A stretch of 64,000 nucleotides of DNA from HGM04593 sp045634365 (GTDB lineage: Bacteria > Bacteroidota > Bacteroidia > Bacteroidales > Bacteroidaceae). Under the pieces are notes generated by a model. That model was not told the DNA's origin, did no database searches, and saw only the letters and a program-made list of their open reading frames with translations. Numbering within the stretch: the stretch's first letter is position 1; the number at the start of each line of letters is the position of its first letter. Positions 17,154 to 25,880 of this stretch are shown here, one piece after another. The stretch is from the NCBI GenBank assembly GCA_045634365.1, contig JAZRAC010000042.1, positions 62,001 through 126,000 on the forward strand, written 5' to 3'. The translations under genes were made by a program, and so were the position numbers.

Positions 17154-18491
17154 ATGACACATAATTACAGTTTTAAGAGTATGGTGAAGAAGTATGTCTC
17201 TTCGAGTGCCGTGCTTGTGATTTTTTCTTTGCTTGCGCTGGTGTGCGCAAATTCTCCTTTGAAGGAGCGTTATTTCGATTTGTGGAATATGCCCGTCTCT
17301 TTGTCGCTGGGCGATTTTAATCTGTTCAGCCACGGTGGGCATCCAATGTCGCTCATTGCGGTGATAAACGATTTTCTTATGGCACTTTTCTTCCTCACGG
17401 TGGGGTTGGAGATAAAGAGGGAGATTCTTGTGGGTGAGCTCTCCTCGCGCCAAAAGGCGATGCTGCCCATAATAGGTGCTTGCGGAGGAATGCTTGTGCC
17501 GGTGTTGCTCTTCTGGCTCATTTGCCCCGATGATGCGGATATGTTGCGCGGAATGGCTATCCCTATGGCTACCGATATTGCTTTTTCGCTGGGTGTGTTG
17601 TCGATTTTTGGGACAAGGGTGCCCATTGGGTTAAAGGTGTTTCTTGCGGCTCTTGCCGTGGCCGACGACCTTGGCGGAATTATAGTGATTGCGCTTTTTT
17701 ATTCGTCGCAGATTGATTTATTCTATCTGTTGATGGCGTTGCTGTGTGTTTCTTTACTTGTTTATGGAAATGTTCGCCGAGTGGGTAAAAAGTCTTTTTA
17801 TCTGGCTGTGGGAATGTTGCTGTGGTACGCGATGCTTAATTCGGGCATACACGCTACTATCGCGGGTGTTATTGTGGCATTCTGTGTTCCGGCTTCGTTG
17901 CGCAGGGGCTCGGCCTACTATATAGAGCGCATACGTGCCAATATAAACAGCCTGCCGGTGCACGAGGTTACGGGTAAACATCACACGGTGGTGCTCACTC
18001 ACGACGAGATTCACAAACTCAAAAGCATAGAGTCGGCTGCCGATAAACTGATAAGTCCGTTGCAGGACTTGGAGGATGGAATGAATAGTTTTATTGGTTA
18101 TGTGGTGATTCCTCTTTTTGCCTTTGCCAATGTGGGTATAGACCTCGCAGGAATGAGTGTCGGTGCGTTGTTCACAGGTGTGGGGCTGCCGGTGATGATG
18201 GGTCTTGTTGTGGGTAAATTTGTGGGTGTTTTCTCTTTTTCGTGGATTGCGATAAAGTGTGGGTTCGTGGATTTGCCCAAAGGGAGTAATTGGTGTTCCT
18301 TTGCCGCTGTGTGTATGGTGTGTGGCATTGGACTTACTGTTTCAATATTTATTGCCGACCTCTCTTATGCTTCGCTTGTGGGTGGTGCTTCTATCTTGGG
18401 GCAGGCGAAACTTGGTATATTGTGTGGTTCGTTTGTGTCGGCACTTTTGGGCGTGTTTTTGCTTAACAGGTATTTGCCGAAGGGGGAGTGA
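17154..18491 (+). CDS. nhaA: Na+/H+ antiporter NhaA
   Basis: 445 aa with about 12 hydrophobic segments. Family landmarks are FFLTVGLEIKREILVGEL (about 81), MATDIAFSLGVLSIFG (about 140) and ALAVADDLGGIIVIAL (about 170). In the last, the paired aspartates correspond to the ion-binding Asp163/Asp164 of the E. coli protein. It exchanges Na+ for protons across the inner membrane. The central loop (about 265-310) is longer than in E. coli NhaA, as usual for Bacteroidota members. A palindromic hairpin follows its stop and separates it from the opposing tRNA. Confidence 0.95.
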   Translation: MTHNYSFKSMVKKYVSSSAVLVIFSLLALVCANSPLKERYFDLWNMPVSLSLGDFNLFSHGGHPMSLIAVINDFLMALFFLTVGLEIKREILVGELSSRQKAMLPIIGACGGMLVPVLLFWLICPDDADMLRGMAIPMATDIAFSLGVLSIFGTRVPIGLKVFLAALAVADDLGGIIVIALFYSSQIDLFYLLMALLCVSLLVYGNVRRVGKKSFYLAVGMLLWYAMLNSGIHATIAGVIVAFCVPASLRRGSAYYIERIRANINSLPVHEVTGKHHTVVLTHDEIHKLKSIESAADKLISPLQDLEDGMNSFIGYVVIPLFAFANVGIDLAGMSVGALFTGVGLPVMMGLVVGKFVGVFSFSWIAIKCGFVDLPKGSNWCSFAAVCMVCGIGLTVSIFIADLSYASLVGGASILGQAKLGILCGSFVSALLGVFLLNRYLPKGE

Positions 18492-18502
18492 TAGAATAAA
18501 AT

Positions 18503-18539
18503 CAAGAAACGGTTGGAGAATTTCTCCAACCGTTTCTTG
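18503..18539 (-). terminator. Palindromic hairpin between nhaA and tRNA-Arg
   Basis: CAAGAAACGGTTGGAGAA on one arm and its exact complement on the other, separated by one base. On the minus strand it is followed by GATTTTATTC, which fits a terminator for the tRNA. The outer two bases overlap the tRNA CCA. Confidence 0.7.
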
Positions 18540-18540
18540 G

Positions 18541-18614
<74 letters not shown>

Positions 18615-18652
18615 TACCTCTGTTTACAAGAGTGTTACACACTTTGCGGGTG

Positions 18653-18683
18653 CAAAGATAGTGCGTTTATCGGTTCGGGCAAA
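18653..18683 (-). promoter_or_regulatory. Promoter for tRNA-Arg
   Basis: On the minus strand TTTG (18680-18683), 19 nt, TATCTTTG (18653-18660). It lies 39-69 bp upstream of the mature tRNA 5' end. Confidence 0.7.
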
Positions 18684-18743
18684 AAAAATGGGGAGTTTTT
18701 TGCGTAAAAAGTTCGCGAGAGGGTGGAGTCTTTTCTCTTATAC

Positions 18744-19409
18744 CTATTTAATATAAGGTAACAGCTTGCGGAATTCCGGTATTTCAATCTCCTTTCTGTT
18801 GAGTGTAACAACCCCTTTGCTTTGCAGGTTGTTGAGTGCGCGAGAAACGTTCAAGCGTGTTTCGCACAAAATTTCGGCAAGGCACTCCATTTTTATGTTC
18901 AGGCGTTTGTAACCGTGGGTTGTTTCGCAACGTTGGGCGATGAATGCGATTATGCGACCCTCTATGCTTGTGGGGGTTAGCTCCCATATTGCGCTCTCTG
19001 TTACTTGTGCCTTGCGGCTGACGAGGTTTATTAGGTTTATGGTGAAAATGTTGTGCTTGGAGAATTCGCTGAAAAAGTAGTTCTTGTCTGCCGAGAGGGT
19101 GGTGCAGCTATCTTTCGCCGTATACTTCTTTTTGTATTTTGTGTCGTAACCGAACATTGAGTATGGCTCTATGGCGTATGGGGCTTTGTGCTCCTCGGAA
19201 ATGGAGTAGGTGCCCTCGGCGTCGGTGGCAGTGGATATAATTTCGCCCTTGGTAACGATGACGAAGCGGTCGCACTCGTCGCCTTTGTTGCGCAGTGTCT
19301 CTTGGCTGCCGTAGTCGGTGAATTCGAACTTTACTTTGTCGAGTATTGCAGTAATATCGTCTTTGCCCATTCCCTGAAAGTAGGGTAGGCATAATAGATT
19401 TTCGTACAT
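18744..19409 (-). CDS. Crp/Fnr family transcriptional regulator
   Basis: 221 aa. The N-terminal cyclic-nucleotide-binding-type beta roll covers about residues 10-120 (GDECDRFVIVTKGEIISTA). A long helix follows, then a winged helix-turn-helix (about 165-215) with CLAEILCETRLNVSRALNNL. I see no cysteine cluster near the N-terminus, so an iron-sulfur Fnr sensor is unlikely. The effector is unknown. It stands alone between tRNA-Arg and the divergent miaA operon, which it could control, although nothing in the sequence proves that. Confidence 0.88.
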   Translation of the reverse strand: MYENLLCLPYFQGMGKDDITAILDKVKFEFTDYGSQETLRNKGDECDRFVIVTKGEIISTATDAEGTYSISEEHKAPYAIEPYSMFGYDTKYKKKYTAKDSCTTLSADKNYFFSEFSKHNIFTINLINLVSRKAQVTESAIWELTPTSIEGRIIAFIAQRCETTHGYKRLNIKMECLAEILCETRLNVSRALNNLQSKGVVTLNRKEIEIPEFRKLLPYIK

Positions 19410-19577
19410 TATTAAATAGCTTTCCTTATATAACTCCTCGATCGGGGAAAAAGTATAAAATCTCTCTGTTTTTTGTAATTTTTTAACTTAAAATTCTTAA
19501 AAAGGCAGGGTGTCCGCTATTTGTCTGCTTTACGTGGTGTGTGTGCATTGTGCCGTTGAAATTATTGTTTGATTTAT

Positions 19578-19609
19578 TTTGCTATTGTGCCGAAGGTTGT
19601 GTAACTTCG
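19578..19609 (+). promoter_or_regulatory. Promoter for the miaA operon
   Basis: TTTG (19578-19581), 20 nt, TAACTTCG (19602-19609). Transcription would start near 19616, downstream of the first in-frame TTG at 19579, which supports ATG 19654 as the miaA start. Confidence 0.7.
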
Positions 19610-19653
19610 CAACGTGTTATATATATAATGGTGTATTGTACCTGTATGTACCG

Positions 19654-20586
19654 ATGAGCAACGAAGGTTGTAAATATGATATGCTGGCCATAGTGGGCCC
19701 TACTGCTTGCGGCAAGACTGCGCTTGCGGTGGAGCTGGCTTTGGCTCTTGGCGGTGAGGTTATAAGTGCCGATAGTCGTCAGGTGTATCGGGGTATGGAT
19801 ATTGGTACCGGAAAGGACTTGGGCGAGTATGTGCGTGACGGCAGAGCTGTTCCCGTGCATCTTGTGGATATTGCGGATGCGGGTGAAAAATATAATCTGT
19901 TTGAGTTTCAACGTGATTTTCTTGTTGCTTACGAGGATATACGCTCGCGCGGTGCTTTTCCTGTTGTTTGCGGTGGCAGCGGTATGTATGTGGAGTCGGT
20001 TCTCAGGGGGTACAGGCTTATTCCGGTGCCCGAGAATGCGGAGTTGCGTGCTTCGCTCGAAGATAAAAGTCTCGAAGAGCTTACCGCAATTCTTGCAACC
20101 TACAAACAGTTGCACAATAACACCGATACAGATACAAAAAAGCGTGCTATACGCGCTATTGAGATTGAGGAATATTATTCCACCTGTCCGGTGGAGGAAC
20201 GCTCTTTCCCTGCTATACGCACCCTTACGGTGGGCGTAGGGGTGAGTCGCGAGGTGCGTCGCGAGAGAATTTCGGCTCGTTTGAGGGCACGCCTTGCCGA
20301 GGGACTTGTAGAGGAGGTGGAACGCCTGCTTGCCTCGGGTGTTACGCCCGAAGGACTCATATATTATGGGCTTGAATATAAGTTCGTGACGCTGTATGTT
20401 ACCGGGCAACTGTCGTACGATGAAATGGTGCAAGGGCTTGAAACAGCCATTCATCAGTTTGCCAAGCGCCAGATGACTTGGTTCCGGGGAATGGAGAAGC
20501 GTGGAACGGCGTTGCATTGGGTAGATGGCTCGCTGCCGCACGGGGAACAGGTGGAAATTATAAAAAATATGCTTTATGCTAAATAA
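19654..20586 (+). CDS. miaA: tRNA dimethylallyltransferase
   Basis: 310 aa from ATG 19654. The Walker-A-like loop is AIVGPTACGKTALAVELA. The signature DSRQVYRGMDIGTGK and VPVHLVDIADAGEKYNLFEF follow, and the C-terminus has QFAKRQMTWFRGM. The enzyme adds a dimethylallyl group to A37 of tRNAs reading UNN codons. An upstream TTG extension is rejected because it would begin before the predicted transcription start. Its end overlaps the next gene by 11 bp, so the two are translationally coupled. Confidence 0.93.
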   Translation: MSNEGCKYDMLAIVGPTACGKTALAVELALALGGEVISADSRQVYRGMDIGTGKDLGEYVRDGRAVPVHLVDIADAGEKYNLFEFQRDFLVAYEDIRSRGAFPVVCGGSGMYVESVLRGYRLIPVPENAELRASLEDKSLEELTAILATYKQLHNNTDTDTKKRAIRAIEIEEYYSTCPVEERSFPAIRTLTVGVGVSREVRRERISARLRARLAEGLVEEVERLLASGVTPEGLIYYGLEYKFVTLYVTGQLSYDEMVQGLETAIHQFAKRQMTWFRGMEKRGTALHWVDGSLPHGEQVEIIKNMLYAK

Positions 20587-21517
20587 CAGCAATAAAAATC
20601 GCCATCGTTGGGGTATAATATATTGTCCTAAAATAGGCTCCCTCTCGCCACAGAAACGTTGGCGTGAGATTAGCGAGTACCTGAAAGAGAAGCACGTGGA
20701 GTATGATTGTATTCAATCGGAGGATTATACATCCCTTGAACGTCAGGCGATGATGCTTGCCGATAATGGTTACGAAACAATTGTGGTGATTGGCGGCGAT
20801 GGTGCCTTGCAGGATGTCATTAACGGTATAATGGCGTCGGGAAATGCCGGAAGGGTTGCCCTTGGCATAATTCCCAATGGTATTGCCAACGACTATGCTT
20901 CTTATTGGGGGCTTCCTCTTCACGATTATAGGACTGCGGTCGATTGTATAATAACCCATCGCACCCGTGGGGTAGATGTAGGATGCTGTGTCTATACAGA
21001 GGATGGCACAGAAAAGAGGCGTTACTTCTTGAATGTGCTTAATATAGGTCTCACGGCGCGTGTGGTGGAGATTGCCAACCGTCGCCGTTTCCTCTTTGCC
21101 AAGGTTGCTTCGATTGTGAGCAGTATTTTTCATCTGCTTTTTATGCGTCAGAATTTCAATATGCGCTTCCGCCTCAACAATCAGCTTGTGGAAAAGAGGT
21201 ATATGATGCTGTGTGTGGGTAACTCCCGCGGTTACGGAATGACTCCAAGTGCGGTTCCCTATAATGGCAGGCTCGATGTATCGGCAATAAAAATGCCGAA
21301 ATTCTTTGGAATGTTACAGGGCCTTCTTATGGTGTATCGTCGTCGCATAATGAACTTTGAACTTATGGAACCGCACCGCACAACCGAAATGGTTATAGAG
21401 GGTGTCGATGGGGCGCGTGTGGGCATAGATGGCCGTATGTTCTATCCTACATTCCCATTGAAGGTTACCGTGCTTCCTGAAACTGTTAAACTTATAATAC
21501 CAACCAAAATACGATAA
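20576..21517 (+). CDS. Diacylglycerol kinase-family lipid kinase
   Basis: 313 aa. The DAGK catalytic domain is recognised by VVIGGDGALQDVINGIM (about residue 65, the nucleotide-binding GGDG motif) and LGIIPNGIANDYASYWGLP (about 100, the usual GTxNDxA block written here as GIANDYA). A beta-sandwich C-terminal domain ends in FPLKVTVLPETVKLIIP. It probably phosphorylates a membrane lipid such as diacylglycerol or a sphingoid base; the substrate cannot be decided. It lies between miaA (overlapping) and kdsA (4 bp gap) in one operon. Confidence 0.87.
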   Translation: MLNNSNKNRHRWGIIYCPKIGSLSPQKRWREISEYLKEKHVEYDCIQSEDYTSLERQAMMLADNGYETIVVIGGDGALQDVINGIMASGNAGRVALGIIPNGIANDYASYWGLPLHDYRTAVDCIITHRTRGVDVGCCVYTEDGTEKRRYFLNVLNIGLTARVVEIANRRRFLFAKVASIVSSIFHLLFMRQNFNMRFRLNNQLVEKRYMMLCVGNSRGYGMTPSAVPYNGRLDVSAIKMPKFFGMLQGLLMVYRRRIMNFELMEPHRTTEMVIEGVDGARVGIDGRMFYPTFPLKVTVLPETVKLIIPTKIR

Positions 21518-21521
21518 AATT

Positions 21522-22325
21522 ATGACAATAAGAGAATTGACATCCACCGAGAATTTCTTTCTGCTGGCCGGCCCTTGTGTCATTGAGGGCGAGGAGATGG
21601 CTATGCGAATAGCGGAACGAGTAGTGTCGATGACTGCCGATAGAAATATTCCCTATGTGTTCAAGGGGTCGTATCGCAAGGCCAACCGCTCGCGCATCGA
21701 TTCGTTCACCGGTATTGGCGACGAGAATGCCCTGCGTGTGTTGCGCAAAGTGCGCGAAACTTTTAATATCCCTGTGGTAACCGACGTACACTCGGCCGAG
21801 GAGGCTGAAATGGCTGCCGAGTATGTGGATATTCTTCAAATACCGGCGTTCCTTTGTCGCCAGACAGACCTTCTTACCGCTGCTGCAAAAACCGGTCGCA
21901 TCGTAAATATCAAGAAAGGGCAGTTCCTCTCGCCTGCGGCAATGAAATTTGCAGCCGAAAAGGTTGTGTCGGAGGGTGGTGCCGGCCGTGTGATGCTTAC
22001 CGAGCGTGGTACCACATTCGGCTATCAGGATTTAGTGGTCGATTTTCGTGGAATTCCGCAGATGCGCTCTTTTGGCTATCCTGTGGTTATGGATATTACT
22101 CACTCGTTGCAGCAGCCCAACCAGACTGCGGGTGTTACAGGCGGAATGCCCGAAATGATTTCTACCGTGGCCAAGGCTGCCATAGCCGTTGGTGCCGACG
22201 GTATATTTATTGAGACACACGAAAATCCCGCCGAGGCAAAGAGCGATGGAGCCAATATGCTTCGTCTCGACCTGCTCGAAGAACTGCTCGATACTTTGCT
22301 TAAAATACGTGCGGCAGTGCGATAA
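21522..22325 (+). CDS. kdsA: 3-deoxy-8-phosphooctulonate synthase
   Basis: 267 aa. Family hallmarks are FFLLAGPCVIEGEEMAMRIA, YVFKGSYRKANRSRIDSFTG, DILQIPAFLCRQTDLL, NIKKGQFLSP and a C-terminal ADGIFIETHENP. It condenses phosphoenolpyruvate with arabinose-5-phosphate to make KDO-8-phosphate for the lipid A-core region. The residue before AGPCVIEG and a cysteine in that loop suggest the metal-dependent class, but I cannot be certain. It is the last gene of the miaA operon and is followed by a terminator. Confidence 0.95.
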   Translation: MTIRELTSTENFFLLAGPCVIEGEEMAMRIAERVVSMTADRNIPYVFKGSYRKANRSRIDSFTGIGDENALRVLRKVRETFNIPVVTDVHSAEEAEMAAEYVDILQIPAFLCRQTDLLTAAAKTGRIVNIKKGQFLSPAAMKFAAEKVVSEGGAGRVMLTERGTTFGYQDLVVDFRGIPQMRSFGYPVVMDITHSLQQPNQTAGVTGGMPEMISTVAKAAIAVGADGIFIETHENPAEAKSDGANMLRLDLLEELLDTLLKIRAAVR

Positions 22326-22388
22326 TGTTCCCTGCTTCTGTGGCTGAATAAAAGTACCGCTCCCGCCGAGGTTTCGGTATTGTGCCTT

Positions 22389-22430
22389 GCATTGGCAATG
22401 CTCTTTTATGGGTGTTGCCAATGCTTTTTT
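22389..22430 (+). terminator. Rho-independent terminator after kdsA
   Basis: GCATTGGCA, an 18-base loop, TGCCAATGC, then six T. It lies 64 bp beyond the kdsA stop. The rest of the 312-bp space to the GH133 gene is AT-rich and shows no gene; its promoter is not obvious. Confidence 0.75.
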
Positions 22431-22637
22431 GTTGAATATTTTTGTATATCTGTTGAATGGACTGAAATATTGCTTGGTCGGATGGATAAAGGCTGCGATT
22501 CTATGGCCGAAAATTGCTCTTTTTGTAACTTTTTACATTTTTTTTCAAAAAACTCTCTACTTTTTTGTTATTCAATTTTATAATCATTACATTTGGGAAG
22601 TGATAAGTAAAACTGTTTAATAAATAATTTATACGAG

Positions 22638-24590
22638 ATGAGTTATTTGCGATTCGAAAAAACGCTGATGACGAACTTGGAAGAGTCGTTGCAGAAGGAG
22701 ATTTTGAGGACTAACCGTTCGGGTGCTTATCATTGCTCGACTATTGTCGACTGCAATACCCGCAAATATCACGGTTTGTTGGTTGTACCCATCCCTCAGC
22801 TCGATGATGAGAACCACGTATTGCTGTCGTCGCTTGACGAAACGGTGGTTCTGCACGGTGCTGAATTTAACTTGGGATTGCACAAGTATAACGCCGACAA
22901 TTTCAGTCCCCGCGGCAACAAATACATTCGCGAGTTTGCCTGGGAGCGTGTCCCCACCACCATTTACAATGTGGGAGGTGTTTGGCTTAAAAAAGAGAAA
23001 GCCTTTGTGCATCATGAGAACAGGATTCTTATTCGTTACACTTTGTTGAAAGCGAATACGGCAGTAACATTGCGCTTGCGCCCCTTTTTGGCGTTCCGCA
23101 GCGTGCGTGAATATACTCACGAGAATAGTATTGCCAATCGCAGCTACAAAGAGGTTGAAAATGGTATAAGTATGCGTATGTATACCGATTACCCCGACCT
23201 CTATATGCAGCTAAACAAGAAGAACGAATTTGTGTACCACCCCGATTGGTACCGCGGAATCGAGTATGTGAAGGAACTTGAACGTGGTTACGATTTTAAT
23301 GAGGACCTGTTTGTTCCCGGATATTTCGAGGTTAAGATGAAACCCGGCGAGAGTATTGTATTCTCGGGAGGCGTATCTCCTATGACTACCCGCACGATGA
23401 AGGCTGCGTTTGAGCACGAAGAGGAAATTCGTGACCCGCGCGACAATTTTATGCACTGTATGCAGTGTGCCGGTAACCAGTTCTTCAACGTACAGGGCGA
23501 GCATATATACATTCTTGCCGGTTATCCTTGGTTCAAATGTCGTGCACGCGACCTTTTTGTGTCGTTGCCCGGCCTTGCTCTTGCACAGGGGCACTACGAT
23601 GAGTTTGAGAAGGTTATGAAGACTGCAAGCATTGCCATCGACGATTTTATAAACGACCGAGTGAGCAATGTGAAGATATACGAAATGGAACACCCCGACG
23701 TGCTTCTGTGGGCAGTGTGGACACTGCAACAGTATGCCAAGGAGTGCAGCATCGAGGCTTGTCGCGACAAATATGGCGCATTGCTGATGAAGATATACGA
23801 TTTTATCCGCAACAACAAGCATAATAATCTGCGCGTAATGCAGAATGGTCTTCTTTCCACCAACGGAAAGGATAAGGCGGTTACTTGGATGAACTCCACC
23901 GTGAATGGTCGTCCCGTGGTTCCACGCACCGGCTATGTGGTTGAGATAAACGCCTTGTGGTACAATGCGCTTGTGTTCATACAGCAGATGGCCGAACTTA
24001 TGCACGATCAGCAGGTGCTCGACTCTCTCGTGCGCCTTATTCCGCTTGCAGGAAAGGCTTTTGTGGAGCTCTTCTTGAACGAGCACGGCTATTTGTACGA
24101 CTATGTGGATGGTGATTATGTCGATTGGAGTGTTCGTCCCAATATGATATTTGCCGTGGCTCTCGACCATTCGCCGCTCGACTCCAAACAGAAGAAAAAA
24201 GTTCTCGATACTGTGACACGCGAGCTTTTGACTCCTCGCGGTCTGCGCTCGCTCTCACCCAAGAGCGTTGGATACAACCCCAACTATGTGGGCCCGCAGA
24301 TACAGCGCGACTATGCCTACCATCAGGGTACAGCTTGGCCTTGGTTGGGTGGTTTCTACTATGAGGCTTATCTGAAAATCTACAAGACAAGCGGAGTCTC
24401 TTTTGTAGAGCGTCAGATGATTGGTTACGAGGATGAGATTGTGCAGCACTGCGTGGGCTCAATCCCCGAGGTATTCGATGGCAACCCGCCGTTCAAAGGT
24501 CGCGGTGCTGTGGCGTTTGCAATGAACGTGGCACAGATTCTGCGAACAAGCCAGTTGCTAAAACAGTATGAATCTAAAATGGAGGGATAA
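22638..24590 (+). CDS. GH133 amylo-alpha-1,6-glucosidase (glycogen debranching)
   Basis: 650 aa. The N-terminal beta domain (NRSGAYHCSTIVDCNTRKYH) is the glycogen-debranching N domain. The C-terminal (alpha/alpha)6 barrel starts near residue 285 with YILAGYPWFKCRARDLFVSL, the conserved GYPWF...RD...SLPG block, and ends with YAYHQGTAWPWLGGFYYEAY. It removes alpha-1,6-linked glucose at glycogen branch points in the cytoplasm. It leads the operon GH133, GT4, GH57 (gaps 5 and 22 bp), so synthesis and breakdown of storage polysaccharide are encoded together. Confidence 0.93.
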   Translation: MSYLRFEKTLMTNLEESLQKEILRTNRSGAYHCSTIVDCNTRKYHGLLVVPIPQLDDENHVLLSSLDETVVLHGAEFNLGLHKYNADNFSPRGNKYIREFAWERVPTTIYNVGGVWLKKEKAFVHHENRILIRYTLLKANTAVTLRLRPFLAFRSVREYTHENSIANRSYKEVENGISMRMYTDYPDLYMQLNKKNEFVYHPDWYRGIEYVKELERGYDFNEDLFVPGYFEVKMKPGESIVFSGGVSPMTTRTMKAAFEHEEEIRDPRDNFMHCMQCAGNQFFNVQGEHIYILAGYPWFKCRARDLFVSLPGLALAQGHYDEFEKVMKTASIAIDDFINDRVSNVKIYEMEHPDVLLWAVWTLQQYAKECSIEACRDKYGALLMKIYDFIRNNKHNNLRVMQNGLLSTNGKDKAVTWMNSTVNGRPVVPRTGYVVEINALWYNALVFIQQMAELMHDQQVLDSLVRLIPLAGKAFVELFLNEHGYLYDYVDGDYVDWSVRPNMIFAVALDHSPLDSKQKKKVLDTVTRELLTPRGLRSLSPKSVGYNPNYVGPQIQRDYAYHQGTAWPWLGGFYYEAYLKIYKTSGVSFVERQMIGYEDEIVQHCVGSIPEVFDGNPPFKGRGAVAFAMNVAQILRTSQLLKQYESKMEG

Positions 24591-24595
24591 GCGAT

Positions 24596-25858
24596 ATGAA
24601 AGTATTAATGTTCGGTTGGGAGTTTCCTCCTCACATTTCGGGAGGACTCGGTACTGCAAGCTACGGACTTACAAAAGGCTTTGTTCAGCAAGGCGATGTA
24701 GAGATTAAGTTCTGTATCCCCAAGCCCTACGGCGACGAGGATAATAGCTTTTTGAGAATCGTCGGAATGAACTCTGTACCCATTGTATGGAAGAATGTCG
24801 ACCGCGATTATGTGAATTCACGTATAGGTGCGGTGATGACACCCGATGAGTATTATCGCTACCGCGAGCACATATATGGCGATTTCAGCTATATGAATAC
24901 CAACGACCTTGGCTGTATGGAGTTTGCAGGCGGTTACCCCGAAAATCTGCACGACGAAATAAACAACTACTCCATAATTGCAGGCGTTGTCGCCCGTAGC
25001 GAGGAGTTTGATATTATTCACTCACACGACTGGCTCACCTATCCTGCCGGAATTCACGCCAAGCAGGTGTCGGGCAAGAAACTTGTGATACACGTTCACG
25101 CTACCGATTTTGACCGTAGCCGTGGTAATGTGAACCCCACCGTTTATGCCATTGAGAAAAACGGAATGGATAATGCCGACCACATTTTGTGTGTAAGCGA
25201 GCTTACCCGTCAGACGGTTATTCACAAATATCATCAGCACCCCGATAAAGTATCTACCCTGCACAATGCGGTAATTCCCTTGGAGAAGGATATTCTTGAT
25301 ATTGTTCCCAAGAAGATACCCAACGAGAAGGTGGTTACTTTCTTGGGCCGTATAACAATGCAGAAAGGTCCCGAGTACTTCGTTGAGGCTGCTGCAATGG
25401 TTTTGAAACGTACAAAGAATATTCGTTTCTGTATGGCTGGCAGCGGTGATATGATGAACGATATGATACGTTTGGTTGCACAGCGCGGAATATCGGACCG
25501 TTTCCACTTCCCCGGATTTATGCGTGGCCGTCAGGTGTATGAATGCTTAAAAGCGAGTGATGTGTATATAATGCCTTCGGTTAGTGAGCCATTCGGTATT
25601 TCGCCACTCGAAGCAATGCAGTGCGATGTGCCTACAATTATCTCGAAGCAGTCGGGTTGTGCCGAAATTCTCGACAAATGTATAAAGACCGACTATTGGG
25701 ATATTCACGCGATGGCCGATGCTATCTACTCAATCTGTAACAACGATTCGTTGTACGAGTATCTTAAAGTGGAAGGCCGTAACGAGGTTAACAACATCAC
25801 CTGGGAGAACGTAGCCCTTAAACTGCGTAAGGTATATGAACAAGTAATGGGTTGGTAA
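24596..25858 (+). CDS. Glycosyltransferase family 4, glycogen-synthase-like
   Basis: 420 aa, GT-B fold. The N-terminal domain has MFGWEFPPHISGGLGTASYG with the nucleotide-sugar glycine loop, and a HSHDWLTYPAGIHAKQ motif. The C-terminal domain has FLGRITMQKGPEYFVEAA and the E-x7-E pair in SEPFGISPLEAMQCDVP. Placement between GH133 and GH57 argues that it extends alpha-1,4-glucan. GT4 members in this context are called glycogen synthase in Bacteroides annotations. Donor (UDP- or ADP-glucose) is not decided by sequence. Confidence 0.85.
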   Translation: MKVLMFGWEFPPHISGGLGTASYGLTKGFVQQGDVEIKFCIPKPYGDEDNSFLRIVGMNSVPIVWKNVDRDYVNSRIGAVMTPDEYYRYREHIYGDFSYMNTNDLGCMEFAGGYPENLHDEINNYSIIAGVVARSEEFDIIHSHDWLTYPAGIHAKQVSGKKLVIHVHATDFDRSRGNVNPTVYAIEKNGMDNADHILCVSELTRQTVIHKYHQHPDKVSTLHNAVIPLEKDILDIVPKKIPNEKVVTFLGRITMQKGPEYFVEAAAMVLKRTKNIRFCMAGSGDMMNDMIRLVAQRGISDRFHFPGFMRGRQVYECLKASDVYIMPSVSEPFGISPLEAMQCDVPTIISKQSGCAEILDKCIKTDYWDIHAMADAIYSICNNDSLYEYLKVEGRNEVNNITWENVALKLRKVYEQVMGW

Positions 25859-25880
25859 AATTTAAAAAACGACGAATAAT

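Noticed and set aside
19582..20592. 336-codon minus-strand frame
   Set aside because: It mirrors miaA exactly; miaA has clear motifs and a promoter, while this translation has none.
23211..24170. 319-codon minus-strand frame
   Set aside because: Antisense to the GH133 gene; no recognisable protein features.
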